Below, one piece after another: positions 1-11,420 of a stretch of DNA of 64,000 nucleotides (positions are counted from its first letter, which is position 1; each line of letters starts with the position of its first letter). Below the pieces are notes generated by a model that searched no databases, was not told the DNA's origin, and worked only from the letters and a program-made list of their open reading frames with translations. The translations under genes and the position numbers were made by a program. The stretch covers positions 1 to 64,000 of the forward strand of contig JADNRY010000032.1 of the NCBI GenBank assembly GCA_015501585.1, in the 5' to 3' direction. The stretch comes from Rhodocollybia butyracea. Lineage: Eukaryota > Basidiomycota > Agaricomycetes > Agaricales > Omphalotaceae.

Positions 1-1830
1 TGTATATTTCGGGTACATCATAAAAGTGCCGAACAACTAGGTTCCGGATCTGTTTGAGCAACGAAGAGACGTGGAATTCCAGAACCCGAAAATACTCTTT
101 GTCGCTGAAAATTTCCGGCCAGGATCATACGAACCAAAATTGGGCTCTGGCAGTCGTTTACGAACTCTCAATCGGCTCCGCCTGAAGCGGCCATCCAGGA
201 GGATAACGAGGAGATGCTGGCTATCCTCTGCCATCCTATACGAACATCTCAAAATATCAACTTGAAGGCGGTACCAAATCACCCCCAGCCAGACGAACTG
301 GCAACGAGGTGCCCTAGAATTCTCCAGCTGAACCTCGTTCGAAATATAAGATACTCAGTCTTGCAGCAGGCGCTCCCTCTGTTATTTAAACAAAGATTTG
401 GAGCTGCGGACGGCTATACGGCGTATACGGGAGATGATTCGATTTGAAGGCAAACTCGCTGACGTCAACTTTTGGCACCATGCGCAAGGCTTCAGATCTT
501 CAGAAGCTTCAAGCTTCACTAGCACTAGTCGATCTGAAGCTTTGAAGTGCTGGCAGAGAGCTGACGACGTTGAATCACGGTCAAAGCGCGAGCAGAAAAC
601 CGAGGAATAGAGTCTGCAAAGGAGTTGGACTGGTTCTCAAAAGAAATGGCTCTACTTTCGGAACAGTTCAAACGTTCAAAGTTGGAATATCGTGACACCG
701 AGAACATTTTCGATTCGAAGAGGATACAATGGCAGTACAGGCGCGGACGCGGACGCGGTGCAGAAAATTTTCGGATAACTCTAGAATTTCGCGGAGAGAA
801 AAAGCCAACAAGGGCCAAAGCACATGTACACACGATAACCAATCTCGCAAGATTAGACTCAGATAACGATTGGAGTAGAGAGAAGAGCTCGGAGGACTGG
901 ACATAATGCATAATGCATAAAGTATCGGGAGCGCTTCAGTCGATCGACTCGATTCGGCTTCATGAATAGCCTTGAATAGCCCTTCTTGACCCACGTCTGC
1001 AATCGTCGCATCGGTTCACTGAGTGTCCATGCTCTCTGCATATCTTCCGACGCTAAAGCACTTCTTCCTGTCCCGATATCGTCGGCACAGGGATCAAGAT
1101 AACGGCGCAGGTCATAACACGAGGACATCGACTGGAAGCTGCTTTCCAGCATGTCTGGCGTTGATGATGATTGGAAAAGGCTGAAAACTGCGGTGTCAGC
1201 TCACCCACGTTTTGGATACCATTGTGACGGTGAGTCGGTGAGCGCAGCAAAAGGCAAGTATACTGAGAGAAGTCCGGTCCATTGGCATGAGTTCATGGTA
1301 CTGGTCTACGAGTACTTCTTGTCGAAGGCACATGGTCAGCACGTGGCGCTTATTTACGCGCAATTAAGCGCTTAATAGAGCGTACACTCAGGTACGCTCC
1401 TAACAAGTTAACAACGCTCACACACGGTTAAAGTTCTGTTCGGCGGAAAAGATTCTCGCTACTTTCCGTTGTGTCACAAGTTCCAGAACCAATTCCATCG
1501 ATCGCTTCTCCATCCCATCGAGTCATTGCATTCGAGTGCCTGAAAGCTCAGCAAGAAGAAGCTCAGTGTGAGTTTGTACGAAGTTCAGATCCCAACCATG
1601 ATGAGCTACTCAGACGCTCTTCCAGCATTGAACTTGGACCAATTTCAGTGTACCCTGCTGCTTCCTTAGATCAAGAGTGGGTCAAATTTCTTCGTTAATT
1701 CAGATACTTGGCGTTTACTAAGCTTTACAGACCTGGAGGGCCGACGAGAAATGTACTTCAGTCTCTCAGAAAGACGTTGACTTTGCTGCTACCGGTGGCG
1801 TCGTACTACCAACAAACAACATCCAGTGTC
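1..1830. other. No supported gene
   Basis: Short open frames overlap on both strands, but none has a recognisable motif, a convincing start or a consistent exon chain. A palindromic stretch around AAGCGCTTAA lies near 1365-1380. Decayed 5' exons of the MFS gene that follows may begin near 1830, but I could not place them. Confidence 0.4.
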
Positions 1831-2039
1831 TCGATATTGACTCTGAAAATGCGATTTCTCTTCCTCCAATGGTGCGGGACTCGGGACAATTCATATTTAC
1901 GTTTAAATATATGTTGACGGTGATTGCCAACTAGGATCGTGGCTTTCACGCGTTCGCATATCTTGTCGGCGCGTGGTTTATTGAGTTGATGGTCTGGTAA
2001 GGCTAACTCTCTTTCCATCCCGTACATCGGTGTGCTTGA

Positions 2040-3697
2040 TGCGATCTTATAAGGTCACCACCATTCTCGTATGGGGTTTTCCTCAACTTCTATACCACCG
2101 ATCCAGACCTGAAACGATATTCCTCCGCCTCCCTCGCCCTCGTCGGCTCCCTGGCCAGTGGTGTCCTTTATCTCTCCTCCCCAATCGTCCTGCTTATCAT
2201 CAATCGGTTCCCTCGGCACAAGAAAACTGCGATGATTTTGGGGATTACGCTATGTGTGTCAGGATTAACAGGAGCTGCGTTTTCGACGAAAAATTGGCAT
2301 TTGATTATCACGCAAGGGATCATGTACTCGTTGGGTGGAAGTAGGTCGTGTCTTTTACCTGAATGGTGTCCGAAAGCTGATACATGCTTGCGATAGGTCT
2401 ACTGTACTTCCCAATGTCGACGTATCTATTTGAATGGTTTTCACAGAGACGTGGCATTGTGAGCTCTCGTTCTGTTTGTAATCGTATCGTTTTGCTAAGA
2501 TATCCAGGCAAACGGGGTCATGTACTCTGGTACAGGTATGTAACATCTGTACTGGCGTGAACAACACAGTAACCGGACCGCGGTGCATGATAGGTGTGGG
2601 AGGAGTAGTCACTCCCTTCATTGTCGAAAATCTCCTCAGAAAATATGGTCGGAGAACAACACTATTGTCGCTAGTAAGTGTTCGCTGATTTAGAAATATA
2701 CCCCAGCTCATTGTGACTCGGATATCTTCTAGGCCGTCGCATTTCTCGTTTTCACTGTGCCCTGTCTTCCATTCATCAAGCCTCGAGTCCCAGTAGCGCA
2801 AGTCGTAGAGGTCCGAAGCGTCAACACTGCGTTCTTGACATACAGTTCTTTCTGGATTCTTTTCATCGCGAATCTATTCCAAGGACTAGCAAATTTCTTG
2901 CCTTCGTTGTATCTACCGAGTAACTATCTTTCCTATTGCACATCGTCGCTCATGCCTAAACTTTCACCGACCGTAGCCTTTGCTTCCGATCTGAACCTTG
3001 GAACAACCTCCGGGTCGCTTGCGCTCTCACTTATCAATGGTCAGTTCCACTTGCAACATTCGTCTGCGACTCGTCAGATCCTCACCTTCACTCTAACACA
3101 GGTGCCTCGGTGCCTGGACTCATTTTCTTGGGATGGCTTTCGGATCTCTTCGACGTTCGTTGGTCTATCCTCTTATCCTCCCTTGGTTCCGCTATGTCCG
3201 TCTTCCTCCTCTGGGGCTTCGCCGAGACCCTTCTTCCCTTCTTATGTTTGCGTGTGCATACGGCTTCCTCGCCCCAAGCTGGAGTGCGTTGTGGCCGAGA
3301 TTTGTGGCGACCGCGGATGGCGATGATCCACGCCAGGCTTCAACTCTCATGAGCATTTTCCTTGGTGGTATGTTACTACGCTTTATGGTCTTGTACAGAT
3401 TTGAGCTAATCAATCATTAAATTACTGAAGGAAAAGGTATTGGGAATGCTCTAGCAGCTCCTATAGCATCGGGATTGCTTCATCCTGGCGTCTGACGAAT
3501 AAATCGCATACGATATATGGGTTTGAAGGATATGTAAGACTCCATCATTGTTCGACGCCGGGATCTTTTAATCTGACAATTCCCTTTAGGGCCCTCTTAT
3601 TATATTTACGGGGCTGACGCTACTTATGAGCTCGATGGGCACTGGGTATCGTATACTGGAAAGAAAGAGGTCGCTACCAAGGCCTGGTCCGGAGTAG
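2040..3697 (+). pseudogene. MFS transporter relic (monocarboxylate-permease-like)
   Basis: Spliced translation gives a chain of hydrophobic segments typical of fungal MFS monocarboxylate-type permeases: SYGVFLNFYTTDP, then LASGVLYLSSPIVLLI, YSLGGSLLYFPMSTYLFEWF and SVPGLIFLGWLSDLFDVRW. The product would be a plasma-membrane carrier of small organic acids or related solutes. Exons are separated by plausible GT-AG introns at about 2341-2396, 2461-2510, 2536-2592, 2671-2733, 2921-2977, 3040-3101 and 3368-3431. Two breaks kill the frame: one near 3230-3245, between ETLLPF and MFACAYGF, and one near 3482, after GLLHP. The N-terminal transmembrane exons are not clear. The splice sites have outlived the reading frame, so the loss looks recent, or the indels are sequence errors. 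The family call is from motif recognition; the substrate is unknown. Confidence 0.7.
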
Positions 3698-4407
3698 TCG
3701 CGCAGCCAAACTACCAGGAAAGGTGAATTGTTTCCTTGCTCCCCAGGCTGGATTCTTATGTTATTACTTTCACTAGCAATGCGCGCTCACGCTTGGGCAC
3801 ATTACGGAGTATAGTAAACAATTCAAGTCCACTCCTGACCACGCAAAGCACAATAACAGTAAGTAACGATTCGTCTTTAGAACTAGTAGTAGCAGGCGCT
3901 GGCGCATTTCGGGGCTTCGGCCGACTCCAGTGTAAATAGAAATATAGAAAATAAATTTTAGAGTGCTTACAAACTTGACTTTCTTCTTTAACATTCACCT
4001 ACATCCCTTTCTTATATGGTACTCTCAAAAGCGTGTATAGTTACCTCTCACACCAAATTTGAGATGAACGCGAGCGCCGCTTCGGTGTCGCTCAAGACTG
4101 AGTCCAAAAATACAACAACTTTATGCCAGACCTCTACTGTGGAACTGGCCCGAGTGTCGAAGATTTCCCAGCGTAGTGTTTAGTACTGCACCACAAGTAA
4201 ATTACTCTTGAGATTCAACTTCCAATATTCAAAACAGCATTTGAGGTGCTATAGCCGCGGTTGCAGTACCCCAACTTCATACAAACTTTTGGACTGATTG
4301 TGGACGGAAGATACACACAGTTTCTGTTGATTCATTGTTTCTAGTACTATCCAAGATTCCAATCCCAACTTTATATATGATACCCTACACAATCAGCCTA
4401 CCCTTTG
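3698..4407. other. Intergenic; ends with FunK1 3' flank
   Basis: No gene is visible in 3698-4180. From about 4190 to 4407 the sequence resembles the 3' flanks of the kinase copies at 27330-27546 and 28790-29005, so it belongs to the duplicated kinase unit. Confidence 0.5.
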
Positions 4408-5959
4408 TCATGCCAGATCTTCGAAAATAACAAAAATGTATCGAAAGAGACCTTGCCTCTTAGTGTCTCATCGTCATAAGACTTATCTCTCCTGAACCCT
4501 CTCGCATTTAAAGATCGATCCTTTAGGCCAAGAAAAAATGCATCATGAATTGCTGTCATCTAATGTGAAAAAACTTCAAAACCAGCTCGTGGTTTCTCAA
4601 AAAAATGCTCTCTTGCTGTCAGCCAAATCATAAGGTCCATGGGAGGACCAGGGCGGATAGACGGGCGATTGGTGGAGAGACAGTGCAAACTAGGACATAG
4701 TACAGGGATTCAACTTGAAGATCATGGCAATAGAGGTGGACAGGAGGAGTGTAGAAACAGCGGTCAGTCAACACAAGGTCAACAGCATACTCACCTGAGA
4801 GTGTAAGGATGTTACAGGAGTTGTAGAGAGTGCTTGTTGAGAGCAGAACAAGTGTCCAGATGAATAGTAGGATTCTTGGTTATTGTTACAGAAAAACATC
4901 TACAGTATTTATACTACAGAATATAATAAACCCTATAACAATGTATGAGTCTACTTGAGTCATACTGCTAAACATATATACATGTGCATAATGTACCCTA
5001 GAAGATGGAGTCCATATGGTAATTCTATAGGTAATGTTCATAGGTAATGCAAGGTAGCGACCTTGTACGCTACCGTAGCGTACAAGCTATGTATCATAAG
5101 ATTAATAGCGAATGGCTAAATTGACTACATCTATACGAACCTGCGTAGAGGCTGCGTCTAGTGTTTGAGGGTGAGTTTCAACATAGCATATATCGACAGT
5201 TCATTGATTGTATAGCAATTGCATCTAGTTGACTCACATTACTGATTAGATACAACTCATAAGCGGTAATCTAGTTTCAACAAGGAGGAAATGTCCTGAG
5301 AATGTCAATAGCCATATACAACTGTGTGTCGATGTGAGCTGGGGGATTTTAACACATCGGTGCAAATGGCATGGTCAAACTTGTTGAGGACACCATAGAC
5401 ACTACTTCCATACTGTACGTGATGTTTGCCATGCTCACATTGCGATGAAGAATCTTTGCCTCCTTGACAAGCCATCAGAGAAGCTGGATGGCAAGTGGTA
5501 TAAGATGACTCACAGCGGAATATGGCCCTAAATACTATCTTGAGGTTGGCATTGTGACAAGTTTCGTGAGATCAGTGATGAGAAGGGGTTCAGTCATAAC
5601 AGTAATGTGAAGGATGCATTGCTCATAACCTTGTTGAAGAAAACTTGCAAGGTGTATCTGTCTTGGCATCAACGGCAGATTATATCGCAAGGAGATGGTC
5701 TAAGACCCACTGCGACTCTTGGCGAAAAGATGCAATATAGTGAGCCTTTCTCGACAGTGACACTAACTTTACCTTTTCGGAGTACACAGGAGCCTCGAGG
5801 CTCAGCCGATAATCCCATGCTGAGGGGTAAAACAGAAAGTACTGTTTAGAAGAGACATGGAAATACCTGGGATCAGATTGAGATATGGAACTCTTAAAGC
5901 TGACAAGTTAGGTACATTGTTATGAGCAACATTAATGAGGCTGGAAATGCCCCATTGAG
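4408..5959 (-). pseudogene. FunK1 kinase relic (copy D), 3' part
   Basis: The minus strand matches the FunK1 copies at 25-31 kb over the C-lobe (about 4408-4749 and 5283-5450) and the N-lobe exon (about 5480-5959). It has many indels, no continuous frame and a missing stretch near 5738. A solo LTR (4750-5282) splits the C-lobe, flanked by the 5-base duplication AGGAG. Its 5' end is cut at 5959 by another LTR holding a copia element; a short match resumes at 11375. It is the most decayed of the larger FunK1 copies here. Confidence 0.8.
4750..5282. mobile_element. Solo LTR (family L1) in FunK1 relic
   Basis: This 533-base repeat begins TGTAGAAAC and ends GTTTCAACA, so its ends are short inverted repeats of LTR type. 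It is flanked by a perfect 5-base duplication AGGAG (4745-4749 and 5283-5287). A close copy lies at 40010-40523 in the same orientation. No internal retrotransposon sequence is attached, so it is a solo LTR left by recombination. Superfamily unknown. Confidence 0.8.
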
Positions 5960-6104
5960 TGATGTAGATTTGACTCTGTACTGGAACATTCTAGTACTTT
6001 CTTTAGCCTTACTCACTATGTCTTACTCAGCCTACTTACCAGTACTATGTAGAATATTCTAGAAGGTATAGTAAGTAGCATAAATACTGTACAGGCCATG
6101 GGGG

Positions 6105-6555
6105 TGTAAGAGCTAACGAAGTATGCAGTAAGCTACAGCTCAGAGATAAGAGAACACTCTGTATTGATAAATACCTAACAAAGTACGCAGTAAGCTACAG
6201 CTATGGACATTGTCAGCAAAAGTAAGTATAAAGGAACTTGTAAGTAGGCTCACCTCAGAGATAAGAGAACACTCTGAGGGGAGCCGATACAAAGTATCTA
6301 TGAATATAAGTAAAAGATACGTGGCCTCTGCAGGCGGTGCGGAAATACGAATAGGCTATGAAACAAGGTACAAACATATAATAGTGCATGTTTAAAGATA
6401 GGATCAAGAAATATACCGCAGGATGAGACACTTTGTGGAGTAATGGCCCGAAATACCTAGTCCGGCACTCAGAAAGTCCAATCCTAGTGATCAATCCCGA
6501 TGATGTCACCACATTTAAGGAGGATTGCGTGATGTCATAAGAATCAATTCCAACA
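6105..6555 (-). repeat. Copia 3' LTR
   Basis: 451 bases. On the element's strand it starts TGTTGGAATTG and ends CTTACA. It matches the 5' LTR at 10856-11302 with scattered differences and small indels, so the insertion is not brand new. The element's purine tract (6556-6564) abuts it. Confidence 0.95.
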
Positions 6556-6564
6556 CTCCCTCTC
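6556..6564 (-). promoter_or_regulatory. Polypurine tract of the copia element
   Basis: On the minus strand GAGAGGGAG lies directly upstream of the 3' LTR, the expected place for the plus-strand primer of an LTR retrotransposon. Confidence 0.7.
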
Positions 6565-8188
6565 AAAGCGAGCTCAGCCCAAGTTCTGAAGCAAAGTGCT
6601 CAACATTTGCAGAAGGTAAAGCTTTAGTGAGAGCGTTGGCGACCATATCCTCGGTAGGACAATAAACCAAATGAATAGAACCTTTGCTGACAGCCCAGCA
6701 AATAAAATGATAACAAATGTCAATGTGTTTAGTACGAGCATGATATTGATGATCTTTAGCAAGAGCAATAGCCTCAGATTGATTATCAGAGAAAAGAGTT
6801 GTTGGATCATGGAGGGGATAGAAGACTTGAGTCAGAAGGCTCCGAAGCCAGAGACATTCCTTGGCGGCATGAGTAGTGGCGACATATTCAGATTCTGTAG
6901 TCAATAGAGTAACCATTTCCTGTCGTTTAGAAGCCCATGAAACAGCGCCGCCATTGAGAATAAATGTGTACCCGGTGACAGCATGCCTGTCCTCCGCCAT
7001 ATTCCCATCTGCATTGGCATACCCAATCAAGTTTCTCTCTGCTCCGCCATAAGTCAACCATAGGTCCCTTGTACCATTCAGGTACCTAAACACATGCTTC
7101 ACAGCGTCCCAGTGCTCCCGTCCTGGATTCTTGGTGTATTGTGAGAGCGTAGTGACAGCAAACACAATATCGGGTCGAGTTCCAAGCATTGCCCACATCA
7201 GTGAGCCGATAGCTTCATGGTAGGGGATCTTGTGCATAGCAGCAATATTGGTAGTGGAAGAGGGAGATTGTGCGGAAGAAAGGTGAGCATTTGGATCCAT
7301 AGGGAGGGAAACATCCTTCAGATTGCTGAATCCATATCGGCAGATAATACTAGAGTCCAGATAGGCACGCTGTGAGAGTGCCAGAGTTTGGCCCTCGATC
7401 CCGAGAATCCAATGTAGAGCCCCTAAGTCAGTGACTTCAACATGGCTCCGCACACCGTTCTTCACCTTCTTGACATCAGCCAATGTTGATCCCACCACTA
7501 TACAATCGTCAACATGCACAGCGATAATGATACTCTTTCCACCTTCCTTCTTGTAGAGGACTGCTTGATCCACTTTGCACTGCTTGAACCCTAACTTGCC
7601 AACCAAAATCTCTATCAACTGCTGATACCAGCGATGACCGCTCTGCTTCAAGCGGTAAAGAGTTTTGAGGAGATGGAGGACATGACAAGAGGATGTACCG
7701 GGTTCCGGAAAGCCAGGAGGTTGAGACATGAAGATCTGTTCATTCTCGGTGAGTTTACTGTTCAGATATGCGCCCTTTATGTCAATCTGATGAACTTCCA
7801 TGTCAAAGTGAGCTGCCATCACAAGGATAGCGCAAATAGAAGCCATGCATGCAACCGGCGCATACATATTGAAGTAGTCGACTCCAGGAACCTGGGAAAA
7901 ACCTTGAGCAACAAGACGAGCCTTATAGCGTACCACATTCCCAGCCGCATCTTTCTTCGCCTTGAAGACCCACTTGGAGCCAACAACATTAACTCCTTCT
8001 GGCTTCTCGACAACTTCCCAAGTACCCATATCCTTCAACATCTTCAGTTCCTCCTCTATAGCCTTCTCCCATAATGGCCAATCAGGACAACGTTTCGCTT
8101 CAGCTAAGGTGCATGGTTCAAGAGCTTCAGCATCACTAGTCTCGGCCACCATAGCAGACTTGAGGAGAAAATCCTCATCCTCAAGCAA
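6563..8188 (-). CDS. Copia reverse transcriptase-RNase H (Pol C-terminal part)
   Basis: A continuous 541-residue frame. The N-terminal half is a Ty1/copia RT: GSKWVFKAKKDAAGNVVRYKAR near residues 67-88, LVAQGFSQVPGVDY, the catalytic Asp in HQIDIKGAYLNS, and HVDD in place of the usual YVDD near 224-227. The C-terminal half is RNase H: IGYANADGNM, GGAVSWASKRQ, TTESEYVA, then LFSDNQSEAIALA and the HIDICYHFI block. It would copy the element's RNA to DNA in virus-like particles. It is the best kept part of the element. It reads as the end of a Gag-Pol polyprotein, so the apparent start at 8188 is not a real initiation site. Confidence 0.9.
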   Translation of the reverse strand: MLEDEDFLLKSAMVAETSDAEALEPCTLAEAKRCPDWPLWEKAIEEELKMLKDMGTWEVVEKPEGVNVVGSKWVFKAKKDAAGNVVRYKARLVAQGFSQVPGVDYFNMYAPVACMASICAILVMAAHFDMEVHQIDIKGAYLNSKLTENEQIFMSQPPGFPEPGTSSCHVLHLLKTLYRLKQSGHRWYQQLIEILVGKLGFKQCKVDQAVLYKKEGGKSIIIAVHVDDCIVVGSTLADVKKVKNGVRSHVEVTDLGALHWILGIEGQTLALSQRAYLDSSIICRYGFSNLKDVSLPMDPNAHLSSAQSPSSTTNIAAMHKIPYHEAIGSLMWAMLGTRPDIVFAVTTLSQYTKNPGREHWDAVKHVFRYLNGTRDLWLTYGGAERNLIGYANADGNMAEDRHAVTGYTFILNGGAVSWASKRQEMVTLLTTESEYVATTHAAKECLWLRSLLTQVFYPLHDPTTLFSDNQSEAIALAKDHQYHARTKHIDICYHFICWAVSKGSIHLVYCPTEDMVANALTKALPSANVEHFASELGLSSL

Positions 8189-8190
8189 GT

Positions 8191-9276
8191 CTACCAGACC
8201 CGCTTCACTCTCCCCCTCAAGCTTGCTAACAGGCGCACCTGACGGTAAGTGGGTATGGCCTTCAAGAATATCACGGACACGCTGGCTAGGTTTCTGGATG
8301 CAACAAGTAGGTTCCAGCTCTGGATCAGGAGTTGGTTCAGCATGGGTACCGGAGTAGAAGAAGATGGTTTCGTCTGAGAAGGAGGTTGCTCACTGGGAGT
8401 CTGTAAGTTGATATCCCAGTCCTCCCCCTCAATGCAACTGACTCCCGCCATCTTGTCACTGTAGACATTATGCTCGACTGTGATTGAATGGGAATCTGGC
8501 CAATAAACACGAAAACCTTTATGCTTTTCACTCACGCCCACCCAACGTCCTTCTCTAACATGCCTGCCAAGCTTATCGCCCTTCTCAACTCGGACCCACA
8601 CCTTCTCACCCCACTCACGCAAACCACCCAAGTCTGGTTTCTGCCCAGTTGATGCCTCTAAAGGAGTCATCCCATCCAGCGCCTTTGTTGATGTATGGTT
8701 AAGGACCCAGACTGCATGACGCACAGTCTCTGCCCACAATGCCTTTGTTAGCCCACTGGAATGGAGCATCGCCCAGACCTTCTCAATGACAGTGCGGTTG
8801 TAGCGTTCTGCAACACCATTGTGCTGAGGAGTGTCATGGACAGTGAGTTTCTGTTTTGTACCATTTGTCTTCAAGTAAAGAACAAACTCCTTTCCAGTAT
8901 ACTTGCCACCATTGTCAGAGTGAAGGACCTTGATGGGGACATTGTGCTCAGTCTTTGCCCAGGCTTTGTACTTGCGGTAGGAACAGAATGTTTCATCCTT
9001 GGCATGGAGAAAATCAAGGTAAGCCCAGCATTTTGCATCATCAATGAATGAGACATAGTAGCGCTTTCCTCGCAGAGACTGAACCAGTGCTGGACCCATA
9101 AGTTTGAGTGGACTACCTCGCCAAAAACCTTGGCCCTGGATCCTCCTGTCTCTCCTTTGGTACAGGCTTGCGTGTAGCCTTGGCATAAATGCAGGACTCG
9201 CAAAAAATGTCCTGCGGCCCATCATTCTTGAGTCAAACACCTGTAGCAAAACCTTTTGTAACCATATGGCGAGCAA
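8191..9276 (-). pseudogene. Copia integrase segment, frameshifted
   Basis: The frame holds the integrase core: YYVSFIDDAKCWAYLDF, the second catalytic Asp in LHSDNGGKY and the Glu in HNGVAERYN, followed by the copia C-terminal WVGVSEKHKGFRVYWPDS block. Upstream, the end of the zinc-binding region and the first catalytic position lie in another frame (about 8871-9203), and the first Asp codon reads Asn (VHSNLW). The integrase is therefore broken by at least one frameshift plus a catalytic substitution. The 3' part before the RT frame is a low-complexity linker. Confidence 0.85.
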
Positions 9277-10829
9277 CTTTAGGTGAGATATGACCCATGC
9301 GCTTATGGAGTTGGTCTAACATGATTGTCTCCAGCGCCACAGCTTCCCCATCCATGACCTTCTCTTGGTTGACTCGGTAAGCACCTCCCTTGTTCTTGGG
9401 GACCTCTCTGACGAGCTCACCACCAGGCGCACAGATAGTGCACTTACCATCCACAAACATTGCCATAAAACCATGGTCATCAAGCTTTCTGATGGAGACA
9501 AGAGTGTAACCAACTTCGGGGCAATACATGACTTCAGTGAGTTTGAGCTTGTTGGCATCCATGCCAGCAGGAACATCCACCATGATAGAACCAGTGCCAG
9601 TGGCACTAAATGTCTCTTTGTTTGCGGTATGGAAGGACTTTGGAGGAATTGCTTCAAAGTTCTCAAAGTCATTGCAGTAAGGACTGATATGATGGGTGCA
9701 GCCAGAGTCGTATAGCTCAGAGCGAACACAGGAGGGGGCGCCTTCATCATTCATGACAGGAGCTGCAAGAAGAGAGGAAGTGTTGGAATGGGTAGACAGA
9801 ACATCACTCCAGTCTTCTTCAAAGCCATCGGGTAGATCCGGGACTTCAGCATCACCCATGTCCAAGAACAGCAAAAGGCCATTGCCGTCGTCAGACACCA
9901 TGTCATTACCACTGCACGAAGATGTGGAGTCGCTCCAGGCATCCTCGTCATCAACAGCAAAGGCACCGCCTGCTTCCCAATTGGAAACAGACTTGACTGC
10001 CCCTGCATTACCTTTGGATCCTTGACCAGACCCGGATACTTTGACTTTGCAGTCACGCTTCAAGTGTCCCTCCTTTCCGCATTTCCAGCAGGTACACTTC
10101 GACTTCTGAGGCTGTGCTGATGAGCTCACAGCAAGTGCCTTGTCATCATTGTTCTTCTCTTTCTGCTTCCCTCCCTGAGCATTCTGTCTTTTCTGGTGGT
10201 CGTACTCTTCAGCAACAGCCTGAGCAAGGGCCGTTGGTGAAACAACCTTGGTCTTGTCGATAATGTGGGTAGACGTAATGATGGAGGAAGCGAAGGTGGA
10301 GTAGTAATGAGGGATACCCCGGAGGATAGTAGAACAATGATCCGAATCGTCGATAGCGACACCTACAGCGGCAAGTTTCTCTTTTTTCATGTTCAGGTCT
10401 TCTAGAAAATTGACGAACGTTACCCTTTGCAGGGCAAGTAGAGTCCATAAACGCACGTCAAAGGTCAACTTCAGCATAGCCAGACTTTTCCGTGAACTCG
10501 GAAACAATGGCGGCCCATGCTTCAGTAACAGTACTGAAATGCATGATCTTCAGTGCAACAGAATTGCAAACCTTGGAGATCAAGAGATTGTGGGCAGTCG
10601 CTTCATCCTTTGACCAGGTATGAAGGTCCTCGGCAGATGCAGCATTAGGACCAGTTAAGACGGGCTTGATGTCGACACTGTCAAAGTGGCCCCACTTGTC
10701 TTTGCTTTTAACAGCAGCCTCAAAACGAAGTTTCCAGATTGCCCAGTTGGAACCAGAAGCACTGAGTGTAGGGATGTTACTCGGGAGAGTATTGGTGAGC
10801 GCATTGACAGTAGTGGCAGACGAAGACAT
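9233..10829 (-). pseudogene. Copia Gag-protease segment, frameshifted
   Basis: Gag starts at the ATG at 10829 (MSSSATTVN), 27 bases inside the 5' LTR edge. The first frame runs to about 10458 (NWAIWKLRFEAAVKSKDKWG, typical copia Gag). The chain then passes through a second frame (MDSTCPAKGNVRQF) into a third frame that runs from about 10430 to 9233, which implies two frameshifts around 10400-10460. The third frame carries a CCHC zinc knuckle (CWKCGKEGHLKRDC), the aspartic protease motif LYDSGCTHHIS and the pre-integrase HKRMGHISPKV block. In an intact copy this would give nucleocapsid and protease. Confidence 0.85.
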
Positions 10830-10843
10830 AGTTGAGCAATTCG

Positions 10844-10855
10844 GGGCCCATAACC
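10844..10855 (-). promoter_or_regulatory. Copia primer-binding site (initiator-tRNA anticodon type)
   Basis: Right next to the 5' LTR the minus strand reads GGTTATGGGCCC. Its complement GGGCCCATAACC matches the anticodon stem-loop of eukaryotic initiator tRNA-Met, with anticodon CAU. This is the internal half-tRNA priming described for Drosophila copia, rather than priming from the tRNA 3' end. Confidence 0.7.
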
Positions 10856-11302
10856 TGTAAGAGCTAACAAAGTACACAGTAAGCTACAGCTCAGAGATAA
10901 GAGAACACTCTGTATTGATAAATACCTAACAAAGTATGCAGTAAGCTACAGCTATGGACCTTGTCAGTAAAAGTAAGTATAAAGGAAGTAAGTAGGCTCA
11001 CCTCAGAGATAAGAGAACACTCTGAGGGGAGCCGATATGAAGTATCTACAAATATAAGTAAAAGATACACGGCATCCGCAGGTGGTGCGGAAATACAAAT
11101 AGACTATGAAACAAGGTACAAACATATAATAGTGCATGTTTAAAGATAGGATCAAGAAATATACCGCAGGATGAGACACTTTGTGGAGTAATGGCCCGAA
11201 ATACCTAGTCCGGCACTCAGAAAGTCCAATCCTAGTGATCAATCCTGATGATGTCACCGCATTATGGAAAATCATGTGACATCATAAGAATCAATTCCAA
11301 CA
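10856..11302 (-). repeat. Copia 5' LTR
   Basis: 447-base partner of the 6105-6555 repeat, followed by the GGGGG target duplication (11303-11307). It should carry the element's promoter. No TATA box stands out. Confidence 0.95.
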
Positions 11303-11374
11303 GGGGGATACCCAGACAATTGTAGAAAAGGTCTAACAACTGAGTGCACAGATCACTTAATCCACAACATTGAG

Positions 11375-11420
11375 TAAACGCTGAAGACCATGGTGTCCAG
11401 AAGTTGGAGTGAATAAAGGA
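11375..11420 (-). pseudogene. FunK1 relic copy D, 5' remnant
   Basis: After the nested insertion the sequence GAAGACCATGGTGTCCA matches the kinase N-lobe exon of the copy at 26211-26227. Similarity fades within about 40 bases, so the rest of the 5' half is lost. Confidence 0.55.

Larger units (their letters stand above)
6105..11302 (-). mobile_element. Ty1/copia LTR retrotransposon, full-length but frameshifted
   Basis: A 5.2-kb element on the minus strand. It has two similar LTRs (6105-6555 and 10856-11302) and a 5-base target duplication GGGGG (6100-6104 and 11303-11307). A primer site adjoins the 5' LTR and a purine tract adjoins the 3' LTR. The order Gag, zinc knuckle, protease, integrase, RT, RNase H (integrase before RT) is diagnostic of Ty1/copia. 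Gag and integrase contain frameshifts, so this copy cannot be autonomous. It is nested in a smaller LTR-like element inside a kinase relic. Confidence 0.95.
5960..11369. mobile_element. LTR-like solo element split by the copia insertion
   Basis: The FunK1 relic stops at 5959 and resumes at 11375. The inserted outer sequence begins TGATGTAG, ends CCACAACA and is flanked by TTGAG (5955-5959 and 11370-11374). With the copia element and its GGGGG duplication removed, about 207 bases remain (5960-6104 plus 11308-11369), the size and shape of a small LTR (TG...CA with a 5-base duplication). No second copy is in the window, so the call rests on boundaries only. Confidence 0.55.

Noticed and set aside
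37..1152. Overlapping open frames on both strands at the left edge
   Set aside because: No motif, no paralogue in the window, and frames shadow each other; nothing distinguishes a coding strand.
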